The notes beneath the pieces were generated by a model, which worked only from the letters and a program-made list of their open reading frames with translations, was not told the origin of the DNA and did not search any database. This document shows, in pieces, positions 11,501 to 23,200 of a DNA stretch of 64,000 nt. How positions within the stretch are numbered: position 1 is the first letter of the stretch; every line of letters starts with the position of its first letter. This DNA comes from Antedon mediterranea (taxonomy: Eukaryota; Echinodermata; Crinoidea; Comatulida; Antedonidae), in the NCBI RefSeq assembly GCF_964355755.1, contig NC_092673.1:22325001-22389000 (forward strand). The letters run 5' to 3'. The translations under genes and the position numbers were made by a program.

Positions 11501-14500
11501 GAACAATGTGAACAAAATTTGAGAATGATACCCAACCCAACCCTTTACATTACTTTTATTTCCTAAATTTAGCACCGATAGATTATTCAATAGAATATTA
11601 CTAATGTTTTACCAAAATATTAGTATAGAACACATAAAATTATCCACTTTATTATAATTTGATGGTTCGCTACTATAAGTGATATGATACCCACTCTTAT
11701 GGCAGATCACCTAATACTGTATTGATATTAAGAATACAACTAGAACCCCTCCTATGGGACACTCTCTGTGAAATGAACCAAGGCAAATGTAAGTTACTAC
11801 ATACAACTCTTTAGTTTGTTTGGTCCCAAATGTGTCTTCTTAATAGGGGTTGTAATGTATGTGGTCTCAAAGGTGTCTTCTTAATAGGGTTGTAATGTAT
11901 TAGGATTGAGATTTAAACAATAATGGAATAAATAAGAAATAACATAGCCAAATAACAATAAATCAAGGGGAAAAGGAAGAAGGCAGGATCCCAGAAAGAT
12001 ACAGGATCTTGGGTCGGGTCCTGTATGTGGTCTTAAAGGTGTCTTCTTAATAGGGTTGTAATATATGTGGTCTTAAAGGTGTCTTCCTAATAGGGTTGTA
12101 ATATATGTGGTCCTAAAGTGTCTTCTTAGTAGGGTTGTAATATATGTGGTCTTAAAGGTGTCTTCCTAATAGGGTTGTAATATATGTGGTCTTAAAGGTG
12201 TCTTCTTAATAGGGGTTGTAATATATGTGGTCCTAAAGTGTCTTCTTAATAGGGTTGTAATATATGTGGTCTTAAATGTGTCTTCTTATAGGGTTGCAAT
12301 GTACTGTATGTGGTCTCAAAGCTGTCTTCTTAATAGGGGTTGTAATGTATGTGGTCTCAAATGTGTCTTCTTAATAGGGGTTGTAATGTATGTGGTCCTA
12401 AAGTGTCTTCTTAATAGGGTTGTAATATATGTGGTCTTAAAGGTGTCTTCTTATAGGGTTGCAATGTACTGTATGTGGTCTCAAAGCTGTCTTCTTAATA
12501 GGGGTTGTAATGTATGTGGTCTCAAAGCTGTCTTCTTAATAGGGGTTGTAATATATGTGGTCCTAAAGTGTCTTCTTAATAGGGTTGTAATATATGTGGT
12601 CTTAAAGGTGTCTTCTTATAGGGTTGCAATGTACTGTATGTGGTCTCAAAGCTGTCTTCTTAATAGGGGTTGTAATGTATGTGGTCTCAAAGCTGTCTTC
12701 TTAATAGGGGTTGTAATGTATGTGGTCTCAAATGTGTCTTCTTAATAGGGATTGTAATGTATGTGGTCCCAAAGTTGTCTTCTTAATAGGGGATGTAATG
12801 TATGTGGTCTTGAAGGTGTGTCTTCTTAATAGGGGTTGGAATGTATGTGGTCTTGAAGGTGTGTCTTCTTAATAGGGGTTGTAATGTATGTCCTACTTAC
12901 ATGAACCTGTTATCCAATCAACTTCACAAACATAGTAACATATCAGAAACTCTAGATCCAACAGCACTGTAACCAAACTATTTAACTGATCAGCCAGCCA
13001 GAAATCAGCAAAACCAACTGGGTAATATGGAGCTAGAATAATACGTAACTAGAAACAAACAAAAATAGAAATCATAACAGAGAAGCAAACATTTTATGAT
13101 TGGATCTATATCAGGATTGTGTCAGAGTTATTCTTATAATATATATATTCTTATTATGGTTCCACCTCATTTTAAAAAAAAACAGACACAAGACACATGG
13201 TCCATGGCAAAAATAATAGTTTTTTAAATAATACACCAAACATTAAAGGTGCTATACAAACGTTTACTAATAATACTAATTTAATAATTACTACCACAAT
13301 GTGCACAGTTTAAGAGTGCTTTTGGGGTGGATATATAACAAGCAATCACATCAAATAAATTATACTAATCAAACGCACATGTTAAATACCCTATTGGACG
13401 AGTATGCTCATGTCAACATGTTAAAATCTGTTTTATTAATATTTGTCATTTTATTCAATCATATTTATAGAGGGTGGACCCTAAAACAGCGTACGCTGAA
13501 AATCAAGAGGCCCTGTCTGTGCGTGACAGTTGATGTGTATATAATAGTACACTGGGGGACCCCCTACTTGTTTCGAAAGATGTACTGGGTTATTTAAAGT
13601 GCACATGAGCTAGATGTGTACATTGGACCTACGGTACGATAATCATTATCCGATCCGGGAAGACTGGTTCTACCACCAGAACCATGGAGCGAGTAAGACT
13701 CGAACCCTTGCCGATGTTGTGGCTAGGTATTATGGTTCCACTTGGCCACTCACTCGCTTAATTTCTTAATGCTTTAAATTTACAGTATAATAAAAACACA
13801 ATACATCTACGGTATGAAATGCAGTACTTACTAAAACTCTAAGAAGCCAAATTCTGGCCTTGAAGTAGAGTATTGGAAATGGATTAATAAGAAACACGGC
13901 AAGGAACGTGACAAGTATCAGAGGGTTAACGTAAGGAGGTATCACAGTGTATGTACAGTACATAAAACTGATAATACTTATTCCCCAAAGAACTGCAAAA
14001 AACATTGCAATCTGAAAACAAAACAAAAAATCTATTAACAATATAATTTTCATTAATAAAACGCATAAAGACTCATATTTTAAATGTTTTTACTTAATGA
14101 ATACTGTACTGATGTTTCACAATAAAGAGAATGGCAGCCACAAAGTGTTGCACATACTCAACTGTACTATGAGCATCGGAAGACAAACCTCTATTTTTTT
14201 AATAGTAAATTTCACACAAATAGCAATGAGAGTAGAGAATTTTGCCCTTGGAAGAAACACGATACAGTACTATTACAATAAGAGCATACGGCCATACTGC
14301 GTTGAAACCCGGCTGCGTTCTGGATGGGAGGCCGTCTAGAAATCGCGGCGGCTGCTGTATATACTGGAGAGTGATGGTGTAATGGTAATATTGGACTAGC
14401 ATGTAATAGGCATGAGTTTGATGTTATCTGTACCATATTAATTGCATCCTTAGGCAAGATGTTTTACTCTCATTGCCTCATCCTTCGGATGGGATGTAAT

Positions 14501-17500
14501 GCCGTTAGTCCCGTGTACTTAACAGTGCACGTTAAAGAACTTGGTACACAATTCGAAAAGAGTAGGGGATCGTCTCCCGGTGTGCTGATCTGGTAGGCGC
14601 TGCACTGTTGGCTGCTGTGGGTCCGTGGAGGGCCTAATCCGAATTTCCTCAGTTTCCAGTTTAAGCTTGAGGACAAATATAAATACCTTTACCTTTAAAG
14701 CCAAAATCATACCAAGAGGTACTTGCTATTATAGAGTACAAATCAAATACTGCATTACAAATTTGTTACTGTATTTTAATTCAACTATTTATACTATAGA
14801 GAATAAAACAAAATTTTACTGGAATTTCCATTTAATATTTTTAAATAACTTACTTCTAATAATTGTTCGTGAGTAAGATTACTTCGTGGATCCAACTCAA
14901 ATATAAGTACATGATTGACACCAGCCTTACGCCAACCATACGTATTCATAGCAAGTAGAAAAATGATAAATATGATAAGAAACACACCACGATACATCTT
15001 CAGAGCGGGAGTAATGTCTACATTAATCGGTAATGTTATTGCTGTGAAAGAAAGCAAAAAAAACATCGTCATCAATACAAAGAAATATGCATGAGCTACT
15101 AGGCTTAATACAAATAATAAATGTTTTCAGTGGAATGGAAAGAATATTGTTGAAAAATTCAACAAGGAAAATAAAGTAGTCTATAAAATCAACAAATATT
15201 TCTCCTTTCCATGAAAACAAAACCTACAACTATTTAAAAGTAAAATTTTAGTCAATTAAATCAAATACTCTTTCAAAAAAATAAAAGTAATCTGTACACT
15301 AATTATGTTTTAGTTTATGTTGTTGTTATTGGTATATTGCATTCATTGTAGTTACAGTAAGCGGGTAAACTACATCTTATTTTATAGTATAATTTGATTA
15401 ATCTAGAACCCTATAATTTGGATACCACTAAGCCAATATAAATGGTGTAAAACTGTTTCTAATTAAGCACTTACCAACTAAAACGATAACAATACATAGC
15501 ACTAAGAAAATTCCAGAGAAAAAGCCAACTCTCATTGTACTCCAGTTCATTTTCTAAATAAATAATAAACAAGATATCACAATTTACATGTGTAAGCTGT
15601 AAAACCCCATTATAATATGTAAAATTGTTTAAGTATCAATGGTAAATCAAGGTATGTGTAAGGCCTTCAGCGGTGCACATCAATTTTTTAAACAAGAACT
15701 TAAATTGTTGAAAGGGAAGAAAATAATACTATATATGGCATGTGATAATTAAGAATTAAGGTTTTCTAAAGGTACAGACTTAAAAATCGAGGTTCACTGT
15801 ACACATCTGGTGGCTTGAGTGCATTTTACCCAATGTATCTTTTACAGAATGAGCTCCATCTGGTAACAGCCGACACAAAGGGACCTTTTGGGGAGATGAA
15901 AGTTGTTGTCAAAACCTGTGAACAATTCAACCCCATAGGCTGAAGGTCACATGCTATTCTCACAATTCAACCCCGTAGGCTGTAGGTCACAGTCTATTCT
16001 CACAATTCAACTCCATAGGCTGTAGGTCACAGGCTATTCTCACAATTCAACCCCATAGGCTGTAGGTCACATGCTATTCTCCTAACTTTATTTTAATTCT
16101 TAAAAATAAGAAAAAAGAGTATACCGGAGCTTTAAGAGGCGGCACTCTGAGCTTATTCATAGCTTTCTGTCTATTTCCACCTTCAAGTTCATTGATATAT
16201 AGGGTCTAAAAAATAACAAAAATATTTTTAGGTACGTACAGTTGTGTTAAAAAGTTTCCAAGTTTATTGTTTCACACAATACAAGATAAAGAACATTTGA
16301 TAAATTAATAAATATAATTGTGTTAGGAGAACCCATTAAGCCAAGGCTTTAAATTTGGTCCTCCAAATAAATAAATAAATATGATTATTTGATTTAAGTG
16401 AGAGAAAAAAAACAAACTTCTTTCTTTCATTGACAAATTAAACAATAAAGGCATAATTAATTGTTCTACTGTACTAATGTTCTAAATAGTTTGAAATAAG
16501 TATTTGTTTGAATTTTGTTTTATAATATTATTATCAACAATTAAAAAATCATACCTCTGTCTCAAGAATCAGTTTATCAATTTGTTTGGATGTATAGAAA
16601 GGAGATTTTTCAACTTCTTCCACTCTGAATGTTAGCCCTCGTTCCGTCATTAACATTTTATCATGTTTCTTTAGAATTTTTCGAAATCCTGTAAAGTTAA
16701 GACTCTGTGGGGAAAAACAGACTGACTGCAATTTAAATAGAACATTGCAAAAATAATAATAATACGATTAATCGGGAAACCACCTCACGACGTTAGAGCT
16801 TTACAGCACTGAAGACTCTCACAAGATATAAGATTTAAAAACTCAGAAAAGCTTGGAAAGTTAAGATATGTACACAGTATTTATCATTCTCTTTATTTAG
16901 GTATATAAAACAAAGTCAAAGTCTTTGAAAGTAGAGTTGTTGATGAAAAAAATGATAAAAAATCCAGATATTTGACTGGATTTGAAACATGGTGATCGGT
17001 AGAGTCGAGCATTTGGGACAAACATCTCCTGAAAAATCTCCAAAAGATCTCCTTTAGAGGTAATTGTCCTAAGTAGTGGGTGTTATCTGGAAATGGTATT
17101 CTGTGATAATGTTTGCTAATATACCCAATTCGTATACACATACAAATAGTACCTGATAATTCTGCAACAAGATAAGATAAAGATAAAACTCTGTGACCGC
17201 AAGCTTCAGATCAGCAGCCGTTCTGTTTAATGCTTTCATTGTTGGATCTTTCATTTCCATAAAAAATACAGAACTTCTCCGTCGTCGAAGATTAGCCGGA
17301 GTGTTAGGTTTCGACTTGTTATTGTTAAATTGACGACATTCATCTTGTAAACTTGCAGAGCGTCTTGTTGCTTCATTTAGTTTCTCTAAATCAATTAAAT
17401 CATAGTTAAATATGTCCATAAAAAATAACAATTTGAACAACATTAGAAGCAAGCAAGCGCTGTGACACAATGTGTTATTTATACTGTATAACTACAGTAT

Positions 17501-19806
17501 AGTGCATTAGTACTGTACTTACCTGAGAAAAAAGTATTTATTTTTGTAAGTTGTTTTTCACAATAGTGGAAAAATTCCTCCTCTACTGTGTTGGTAAATC
17601 TTTCCACAACTTGTTCCCCAACTTCTAAATAAAGAAGAAAAATTACTTGAATTTATTGACTTTCATTGGCTGATTTCATTAACATTATTTTTTTTAAATC
17701 AGGAATGTTTGATTCGTGTGAATATATTCACTATTGAAAAACAGGTGTTTTTTTTTTTTCCAAACCTTCCATATCAACATCATTACATTATAATACATAA
17801 ATTGGAAATGGTTGCAAATATATTATTGCACTTTATGCATACCTTCTGTTTGTGGAATATTCTCACAATATTTGTATATTATTTCCTTAAGATTCTGTGA
17901 AAAAAAAAGAAAAAGATATTTGCAATAAATACAGATAACTGACACTTTTCAATATGTCAATAAATACATACTTCTGATGATCAACAAGTGATTCTGGAAG
18001 CAATTCATAATAAGATCCCGTAGTGTCTGTCCATGGGGTCTAGAATCTGACAACCTTTCCCACCCTCACTCCACTAAAGTTACCCTTTTTTATTGTACTG
18101 TATAAACAGGTGAACTAATACACTAGTTCTACTGTACTACTTGTTTTGTTTTTAGAAACCACTTTCTTTCTTCTTAACTGTTGTTTAGGTACAGACTATT
18201 CTGTACTCTAGCATAAGAATCAATGAAAACTTTTTTCAACAAAAAACCTAAAATTGATATTTCTGGATTCAAAGTCTTCCACATGTATAGGGGATGGATG
18301 GTTTATTTTTCCATCAATAACTGTATTATGGGGTACACTAATGATGAATGAACAGGAATTGAATAATTAAGTACGGAAGGTCACATTAATCATCATTGGT
18401 AGTTTCTGCCAACAACAATTTGAAACAAAATACTATAAAGGAAATCAACTTTACAATGCGAATCCCCAAAACATGAAAAATAAAGATGAATAATACCCAA
18501 GGCATAGGCATTTTGTACAGTACAGTAGTTTTAATAAAATTATTCAGTCTAAAAAGGTTAAACCAAAAACACATTGATTTCCAGACAATGGATTCTGGTA
18601 TATTACGGTTTTATTGGGTAAAAAAAAATTGTTGACATTAAAATTGTTAATTATTTATTAAGGGGTACAATATATTTAGCTCTGACAAAACTGTACCAAA
18701 TACTATACAAATATCAAGAATTATATATTTTGGGTGGGACTTGGACCCATGACTCATTGCTAAGTAACCTCACTATGATACTGTAGCGTCACTATACAAT
18801 TCAATTAACAATGGAAAGCATTTGGTGTCATGATGAAATATTGTGCAGATGTCTGATTTAGTAATTTCCTGTGTAATAAAGTGGAAAAGGGTAAAAACAG
18901 CAACACACAGAAAAACAACAACAACTTTGTTGATGTTTTTTTACTTTTTACTTTGTAATTTGTCAAATTGATACTAATTGAACTATCAATTATTTCCAAC
19001 AATTTAATTAATACTGTTGTTTTATACAATGATTGACAATTTTTAGGTAAATTTCAGAATCTAACAATAATTGTGTTGTCAGAATGTTTGAAACAAAGAG
19101 GTGGAAATTGATAATACCACATTAGCGTACTTCCATTGTACTAATTAACTGTATGTAAAAACCAATGATTCGGAAAAATGAACTGAAATGACTGGAAAAA
19201 ATTTGTCTGGTCATGGGTTAAAAATTATTGCATACAATCAGATTTAAATAATCGTATCTGATTAGATAGAGATAATTCATCTTGAGAGCATATAATTTAA
19301 TATCGGTTTACTTAGATAATCTTTTGCTGTGGAAAAGAAAACAAACAGTAAATTATTAATTAAACAACAATTAGGCCCAGGCCTATTTAGATTTCAAGAA
19401 AACATTCTAAAAAAATAATTACAGTATTAAAATCTCAACCAAAAAAGTTGAAAATTAGCAGGCTTGTCTATGGCTAGTACTAGTAGTAGTGGGCCTTAGT
19501 ACTGCTAGTAGTAGGCCTAGACCAATGGTTTAGGAAGGGGTAAGCCTACTTGTACTATATAGGCCAGGCCTACTACATAGTCCTAGTAGACAACCCGCCC
19601 GGCCTGCCCTCCTGCTAGGTAGTACTAGGCTCTAGTAGTAGTAGTAAAAGAGTAGGCCTAACCTAGAGAGGCTAGCTAGCTAGGTAGGCTTACTTACTAC
19701 TCTGTCTGTGTATTTATTTTAATATTATACACGTTACCTCATAATCGATGTACTGTTTTCGCCATTCTGGAGTAAGGTGTGCTTGTAAATGTTCACTAAA
19801 TTTCAT
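8414..19806 (-). CDS. XPR1: XPR1 phosphate exporter (SPX-EXS protein), 14 exons
   Basis: XPR1 is the metazoan plasma-membrane inorganic phosphate exporter, gated by inositol pyrophosphates through its SPX domain. Exons (minus): 19806-19738, 17894-17843, 17624-17523, 17385-17153, 16704-16555, 16205-16125, 15553-15475, 15041-14854, 14011-13832, 13048-12901, 11344-11150, 10977-10811, 9984-9848, 8595-8414. All junctions are AG/GT with consistent phase. SPX: residues 1 to about 200, starting [20 protein letters not shown], with the [10 protein letters not shown] lysine cluster at about 159-168 that binds inositol phosphates. EXS with multiple membrane helices: about 230-600, including [42 protein letters not shown] and [16 protein letters not shown]. 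Expected length is about 653 aa (human 696), with a short acidic then lysine-rich tail. One extra A in the last exon breaks the frame (separate entry). Intron 1 is large. The human protein is also a gammaretrovirus receptor. Confidence 0.96.
8671..9408. repeat. 20-bp minisatellite, about 37 units (XPR1 intron 13)
   Basis: The unit is TTGACATGTCAATGCATAGG with many TTGACACGTCAA variants in the middle. The commonest form contains two perfect palindromes, TTGACATGTCAA and ATGCAT. ATTTTTATTCA flanks both sides of the array (about 8660 and 9411), like a direct repeat. The array lies between exons 14 and 13 of XPR1. Confidence 0.97.
10040..10290. repeat. Duplicated 57-bp block plus short minisatellite
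   Basis: The segment CACTCTATTTGGTGGTTTAG... at 10040-10096 recurs at 10234-10290. Between the two copies are about five degenerate 20-bp units and a short unique spacer. This looks like a segmental duplication that carried the minisatellite edge with it. Confidence 0.9.
10291..10756. repeat. 20-bp minisatellite, second array, about 23 units (XPR1 intron 12)
   Basis: The unit is the same as in the 8671-9408 array, here mostly in the TTGACATGTCAA (palindromic) form. A block of several units is itself repeated, around 'AGGTTGAAATGTCAATGTATAGG' at about 10443 and 10563. It ends 55 bases from the XPR1 exon 12 donor. Together the arrays bracket exon 13. Confidence 0.97.
11815..12893. repeat. 40/41-bp minisatellite in XPR1 intron 10
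   Basis: Units of the form GTAATGTATGTGGTCTCAAA + GCTGTCTTCTTAATAGGGGTT are repeated about 25 times and interrupted by unrelated sequence at about 11897-12024. Higher-order blocks of three units recur at 12227-12745. A 172-codon open frame in that block is only the repeat read in one phase, so I do not call it a gene. In reverse complement the unit resembles the dispersed 'CCTATTAAGGGGACACCTTT' repeat found elsewhere in the window. The array stops a few bases from the exon 10 donor (12900). Confidence 0.95.
13466..13758 (-). mobile_element. tRNA-derived SINE, copy 1 (XPR1 intron 9)
   Basis: Read on the minus strand from 13758, a 71-nt tRNA-like head begins AGCGAGTGAGTGGCCAAGTG and closes with a perfect 7-bp acceptor stem (AGCGAGT/ACTCGCT). 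It carries a B-box, GGGTTCGAGTC. A body follows that contains a block (13546-13610) shared with the plus-strand SINE at 14511-14587. The head looks Ser/Leu-like. The tail boundary is approximate. It lies between XPR1 exons 10 and 9. Confidence 0.75.
14365..14700 (+). mobile_element. tRNA-derived SINE, copy 2 (XPR1 intron 8)
   Basis: The A-box-like TGGTGTAATGGTAATATTGG near 14374 is followed by a degenerate B-box (AGTTTGATGTT). A central domain then contains GTGCACGTTAAAGAAC, TTCGAAAAGAGTAGGGG and CTCCCGGTG (14511-14587). The same domain, more mutated, occurs in the SINE at 13466-13758, which has a different tRNA head. Shared central domains with swapped heads are the hallmark of SINE superfamilies such as CORE, V, Deu and Nin; which one this is needs a library search. 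Confidence 0.75.
15921..16080. repeat. 40-bp tandem repeat, four units (XPR1 intron 6)
   Basis: Four exact-length 40-bp copies of 'CACAATTCAACCCCATAGGC' + 'TGTAGGTCACATGCTATTCT' with a few substitutions. They lie next to XPR1 exon 6, whose donor is at 16124. Confidence 0.95.
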
Positions 19807-20222
19807 ACTTGTTTCCTTTATGTAGCATAAGCATAAGCTTGTTGATTTGGAAAGTTATCACCTGTTAAATTGTTGTTGTTATGAAATAGGAAAATTAGTA
19901 TTGCAAAATTGTATTTTTAAAGCGCGCCACCTATACCTCAGACTCGAGAGTCAAAGGTTATTATTTTAATTTAATTTATATATTTTCCGTTTTCATTAGG
20001 TAAATGCAAACAACTTAAACAATAAAAAAAATGTATTTAAATTAATATTATTTTATTTGATTTTATATAACTTTTTTAATAATGTTTCCTAACATTAACT
20101 ATTTATTTTACAATCTAAAAGAAAATAACTGAACACAAATTGTAGAAATATACAATAATGGCGGCGGAGTTCACGAACTAATAATTTTTGGGCGACAACT
20201 TTACAAACTTCGCAGGAATGTA
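19807..20222. promoter_or_regulatory. Head-to-head promoter region shared by XPR1 and SMG7
   Basis: Only 416 bases separate the XPR1 start codon (minus, 19806) from the SMG7 start codon (plus, 20223), so both promoters and 5' UTRs must sit here. CAATAATGGCGGCGG at 20153-20167 is a good YY1-type site in the forward orientation usual just downstream of a housekeeping start site. This suggests SMG7 transcription begins shortly before 20150 (inference). GCGCGCC at about 19921-19927 is the other G+C-rich motif. No TATA box is convincing. Confidence 0.75.
20158..20181 (+). CDS. Upstream ORF 1 in the SMG7 leader (7 codons plus stop)
   Basis: The ATG inside the YY1-like motif opens MAAEFTN followed by TAA. 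It would be translated if transcription starts 5' of 20158. An upstream ORF ahead of an NMD factor is a recognised way to place its own mRNA under NMD control (established for several NMD factors; for this gene it is inference). Confidence 0.4.
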   Translation: MAAEFTN

Positions 20223-20223
20223 A
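20218..20223 (+). promoter_or_regulatory. Start-stop uORF (ATG-TAA) overlapping the SMG7 start codon
   Basis: The sequence GGAATGTAATGAGT places an ATG immediately followed by TAA, and the final A of that stop is the first base of the SMG7 ATG (UAAUG). A minimal start-stop element one codon before the main start would either stall ribosomes or hand them over by termination-reinitiation. Confidence 0.6.
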
Positions 20224-23200
20224 TGAGTTGTGCTCAGTTGCTCCGGTAAGATAAACATTTTCTGTACCCTTTGATTTTTAAAAATCTATTGTTTGCGTAT
20301 AAAAAATGGTAGAAGTATTCGTTACTTTTTTCAAGGCCCTTGACCCTGTATAATTTAGGTCCAGGAGAGTGTATGAGGCTTACCTGGGCCCGGGGGTCGG
20401 CTGCCTGGCACAGTCCTAGCTAGCCAGGTAGCCAGCTGAAGATACTAGGCCTAGACTAGTCTGGTACCCTACCTATTGGCATAGACTATAAAAGGCATGC
20501 TACTATTTTAGAGGCTGCTTCTAGTAATATACTTTGACGGGCATATGTGATGAGCCTGACTGAAGCTAGCTGTGCACATCTAGGCTAGGCCTATGATCTA
20601 TCTAAATAAATGAATTTGTAGGTGGTGGTAAGTAAGTAGAGGCCTAGCCTAACCTATACCTGACCTGTTTTTATTGATGATGAGCTCAGTTAGACACAGT
20701 AAAAAAGTGGAGTGCCATGCCGTGGACGTAGTGCATGTTCAATTGTTTTTTCATCTGAGCTTGATGCGAACATAAGAACTAGGCCTAGCCTTTTTTAAAC
20801 AAAACAAATTGAAATTTCCTATGTTTGTTTATCTTAACAGGCGAGCTAATGAACTCAAGGCAAAAATAATAGGTAGGTAATGTTTTCCCATATTTAGACA
20901 GAATTTAATTTTGCAATGACACTGACAGCAATTGCTGTAGGAAAGACCTATTCTATTTATTAGTAATAATTAATTAATACCAAAGATCGTATATCAGAAG
21001 ATTGATTATCAAAAATTGCATTATGCTACAAAAACCATTGTGGATGCTATGCCGCATAAAGTACAGTGGATAATAATATTCACAGTGCCTACATATGATG
21101 GACATTAATTGTGCTGCAACAAGCAACAATCGGATATTTCATTCTACCTACTCTACTGTATTCCCATTAAAAGGTTAAAAACAAAAAATACTGACATACT
21201 GTAAAAAGAACAGACAACCAACCTCTACAAATTGAGACATTTACCGGTTTTTAGAACATGTGGATATTTTTTGATAATCACATTCCAAATGTAAACCAGC
21301 AAATAGCGGATTATTTAAATGCTAATTACTGTACATTAACAACAAACTCATCTGAACTAATCATCGGTTCCAAATGCTACAGTATAGCCAGTTAACAAGC
21401 CACCACCAATCCATAAATTGAATGTAAAGTGTTGGTGGTTCTAGCCTAGATATTTTAATTGTTATTAAATTAGGTAAGCGTAAGAAAATTAATGAATTCA
21501 TAATTGAATCATTGAATAGTATGTGTTTTAAAAATCAAAATTTGTTTGTATTCATTGAATGGGGGAGAATCGTTGAAAGCCTAACTGTCCTATTTAATAT
21601 TCCATCTCATATACATTGATTAATTGTATAATATATTTATAGTGAATTTAATTGAATAGATTTGAATGGCCAAGTGGGGAAGGCAGTGGCGCTTAAAACC
21701 ATAATCATAATCGGCACAGGTTAAAATATGTTTTTGGTGTTTAGAACAAATCTTTTCGGATAAGGAGATCCAGTGTAAACATACTGTATAGCTTGTGTGC
21801 ACTTCTAAAAACCCAGAGCATCTTTTTGAAGATTAGGAAGTTATCCCAGTGTACTGTACTGGTCCATCTCAATGTGGCCATACAAATGAGTACTGTTTAG
21901 TGGCAGCTGTACTGTACATGAAAAATGTTGTGCACAATTCAACTCAATTAGACATTTCCCCACATTTAGTACTAATAAAGTTAAGTATAGTACTAACTAA
22001 AGTAAGTAAATTGCTTGTTGGAAATGTGTTTATTTATCATTCAGAGGGAAATGCTGAAACTTGGGTAACCCGCCAGACGCTCCTGGACCTCTATCAACAA
22101 ATTCTCGTAACCAATCTTGAGTTTGCCCTCGACAAAAAAGTAGAGCAAGATTTGTGGAATCATGTCTTTAAGAATCAAATTAACATCTTACAAAGAAAAG
22201 TAAAGGACAAGACGGTATGTATTTAATTTTATTTATTTTTAGAAATTAAACATTAATTAATTATTAAAGGGTAAATTTTAATTGTTTACTACTGTATAAG
22301 ATATTTAATATATTATAAACAACATTGAAATTTCACCTATAGTACTCATTTTTGTGAAGCAGAACAAGCGCCATGAAAATAAAAAAAAAAGGAAATATTA
22401 TATTTATTTTAATTTGGGGCATTTTACAAGTATATAATTACAAATCGAAAGAATAATCAATTTTTCACAAAAAAATACTTTTTAAATTTAGTGTTCATCA
22501 TCATCATCATCAGCCGTTGTCAGTCTACTGCTGGACGAAAGCCTTAGCATGTTTCTGCCATAGTGAACGATCTCTAGCTGCTCCCTGCCACTGCATTGTA
22601 CCCCAATACTTGTCTATTTCATCTCGTCATCGCACTCTTTGCCTTCCTCTATTTCTGATCCCATCCATGAGTCTCCATGATGTCATTAGCAAAGTCCATC
22701 TGTTAGTATGTCTGCATACCAATAATAATATAGCAAAATTCTTTTGACAATTGATAAGTTATACAAGATTATACTTTCTTATAGAATCCAAAACGTACAG
22801 AACTACAAGCAACTTTGACATTATTCCTAGACAGTGCTAGTGGCTTCTACCTTCAGGTAAAGTATTCTTGCATTAAATAAGGCTCTAGAATTATTAAGAG
22901 CGAATATGTTTTGAAAGTGACCCAAGATGGAGGACTGTATGAAAAAAATACAAGGTTGAATGTTTTGTCTGTTTCTCAAGATACTACCAGAGTAAATACA
23001 AATTATTAACTTTAGGTAAAACATGGTAAATCCACTAACCCCTTAATTCTTTGACGTTGCCACCACCACTGATTGATTGATTGATTAACTATTACATAAT
23101 TGTGTAAGTACAATATAGTATGGAGAAATACTGTAGTTTTAACTTTAGTCTGGAGGATACAGTCATAAACAACTTCAGAAACTTCAAAGGTTTAAGTCAT

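Noticed and set aside
12227-12745. 172-codon open frame
   Set aside because: It is the 40/41-bp minisatellite read through in one phase; the peptide is purely periodic and lies in an XPR1 intron.
18715-18790. tRNA-like B-box (GGGTCCAAGTCCCACCC) on the minus strand
   Set aside because: No acceptor or anticodon stem could be drawn and the A-box is poor; at most a worn tRNA-derived fragment.
19312-19326. Apparent 15-bp exon of XPR1 between good splice sites (minus strand)
   Set aside because: It would introduce a stop in phase 0 and is not needed: exon 1 joins the exon at 17894-17843 in phase and with homology.
22517-22747. Plus-strand 76-codon ORF
   Set aside because: It is the antisense of a LINE reverse-transcriptase C-terminus.
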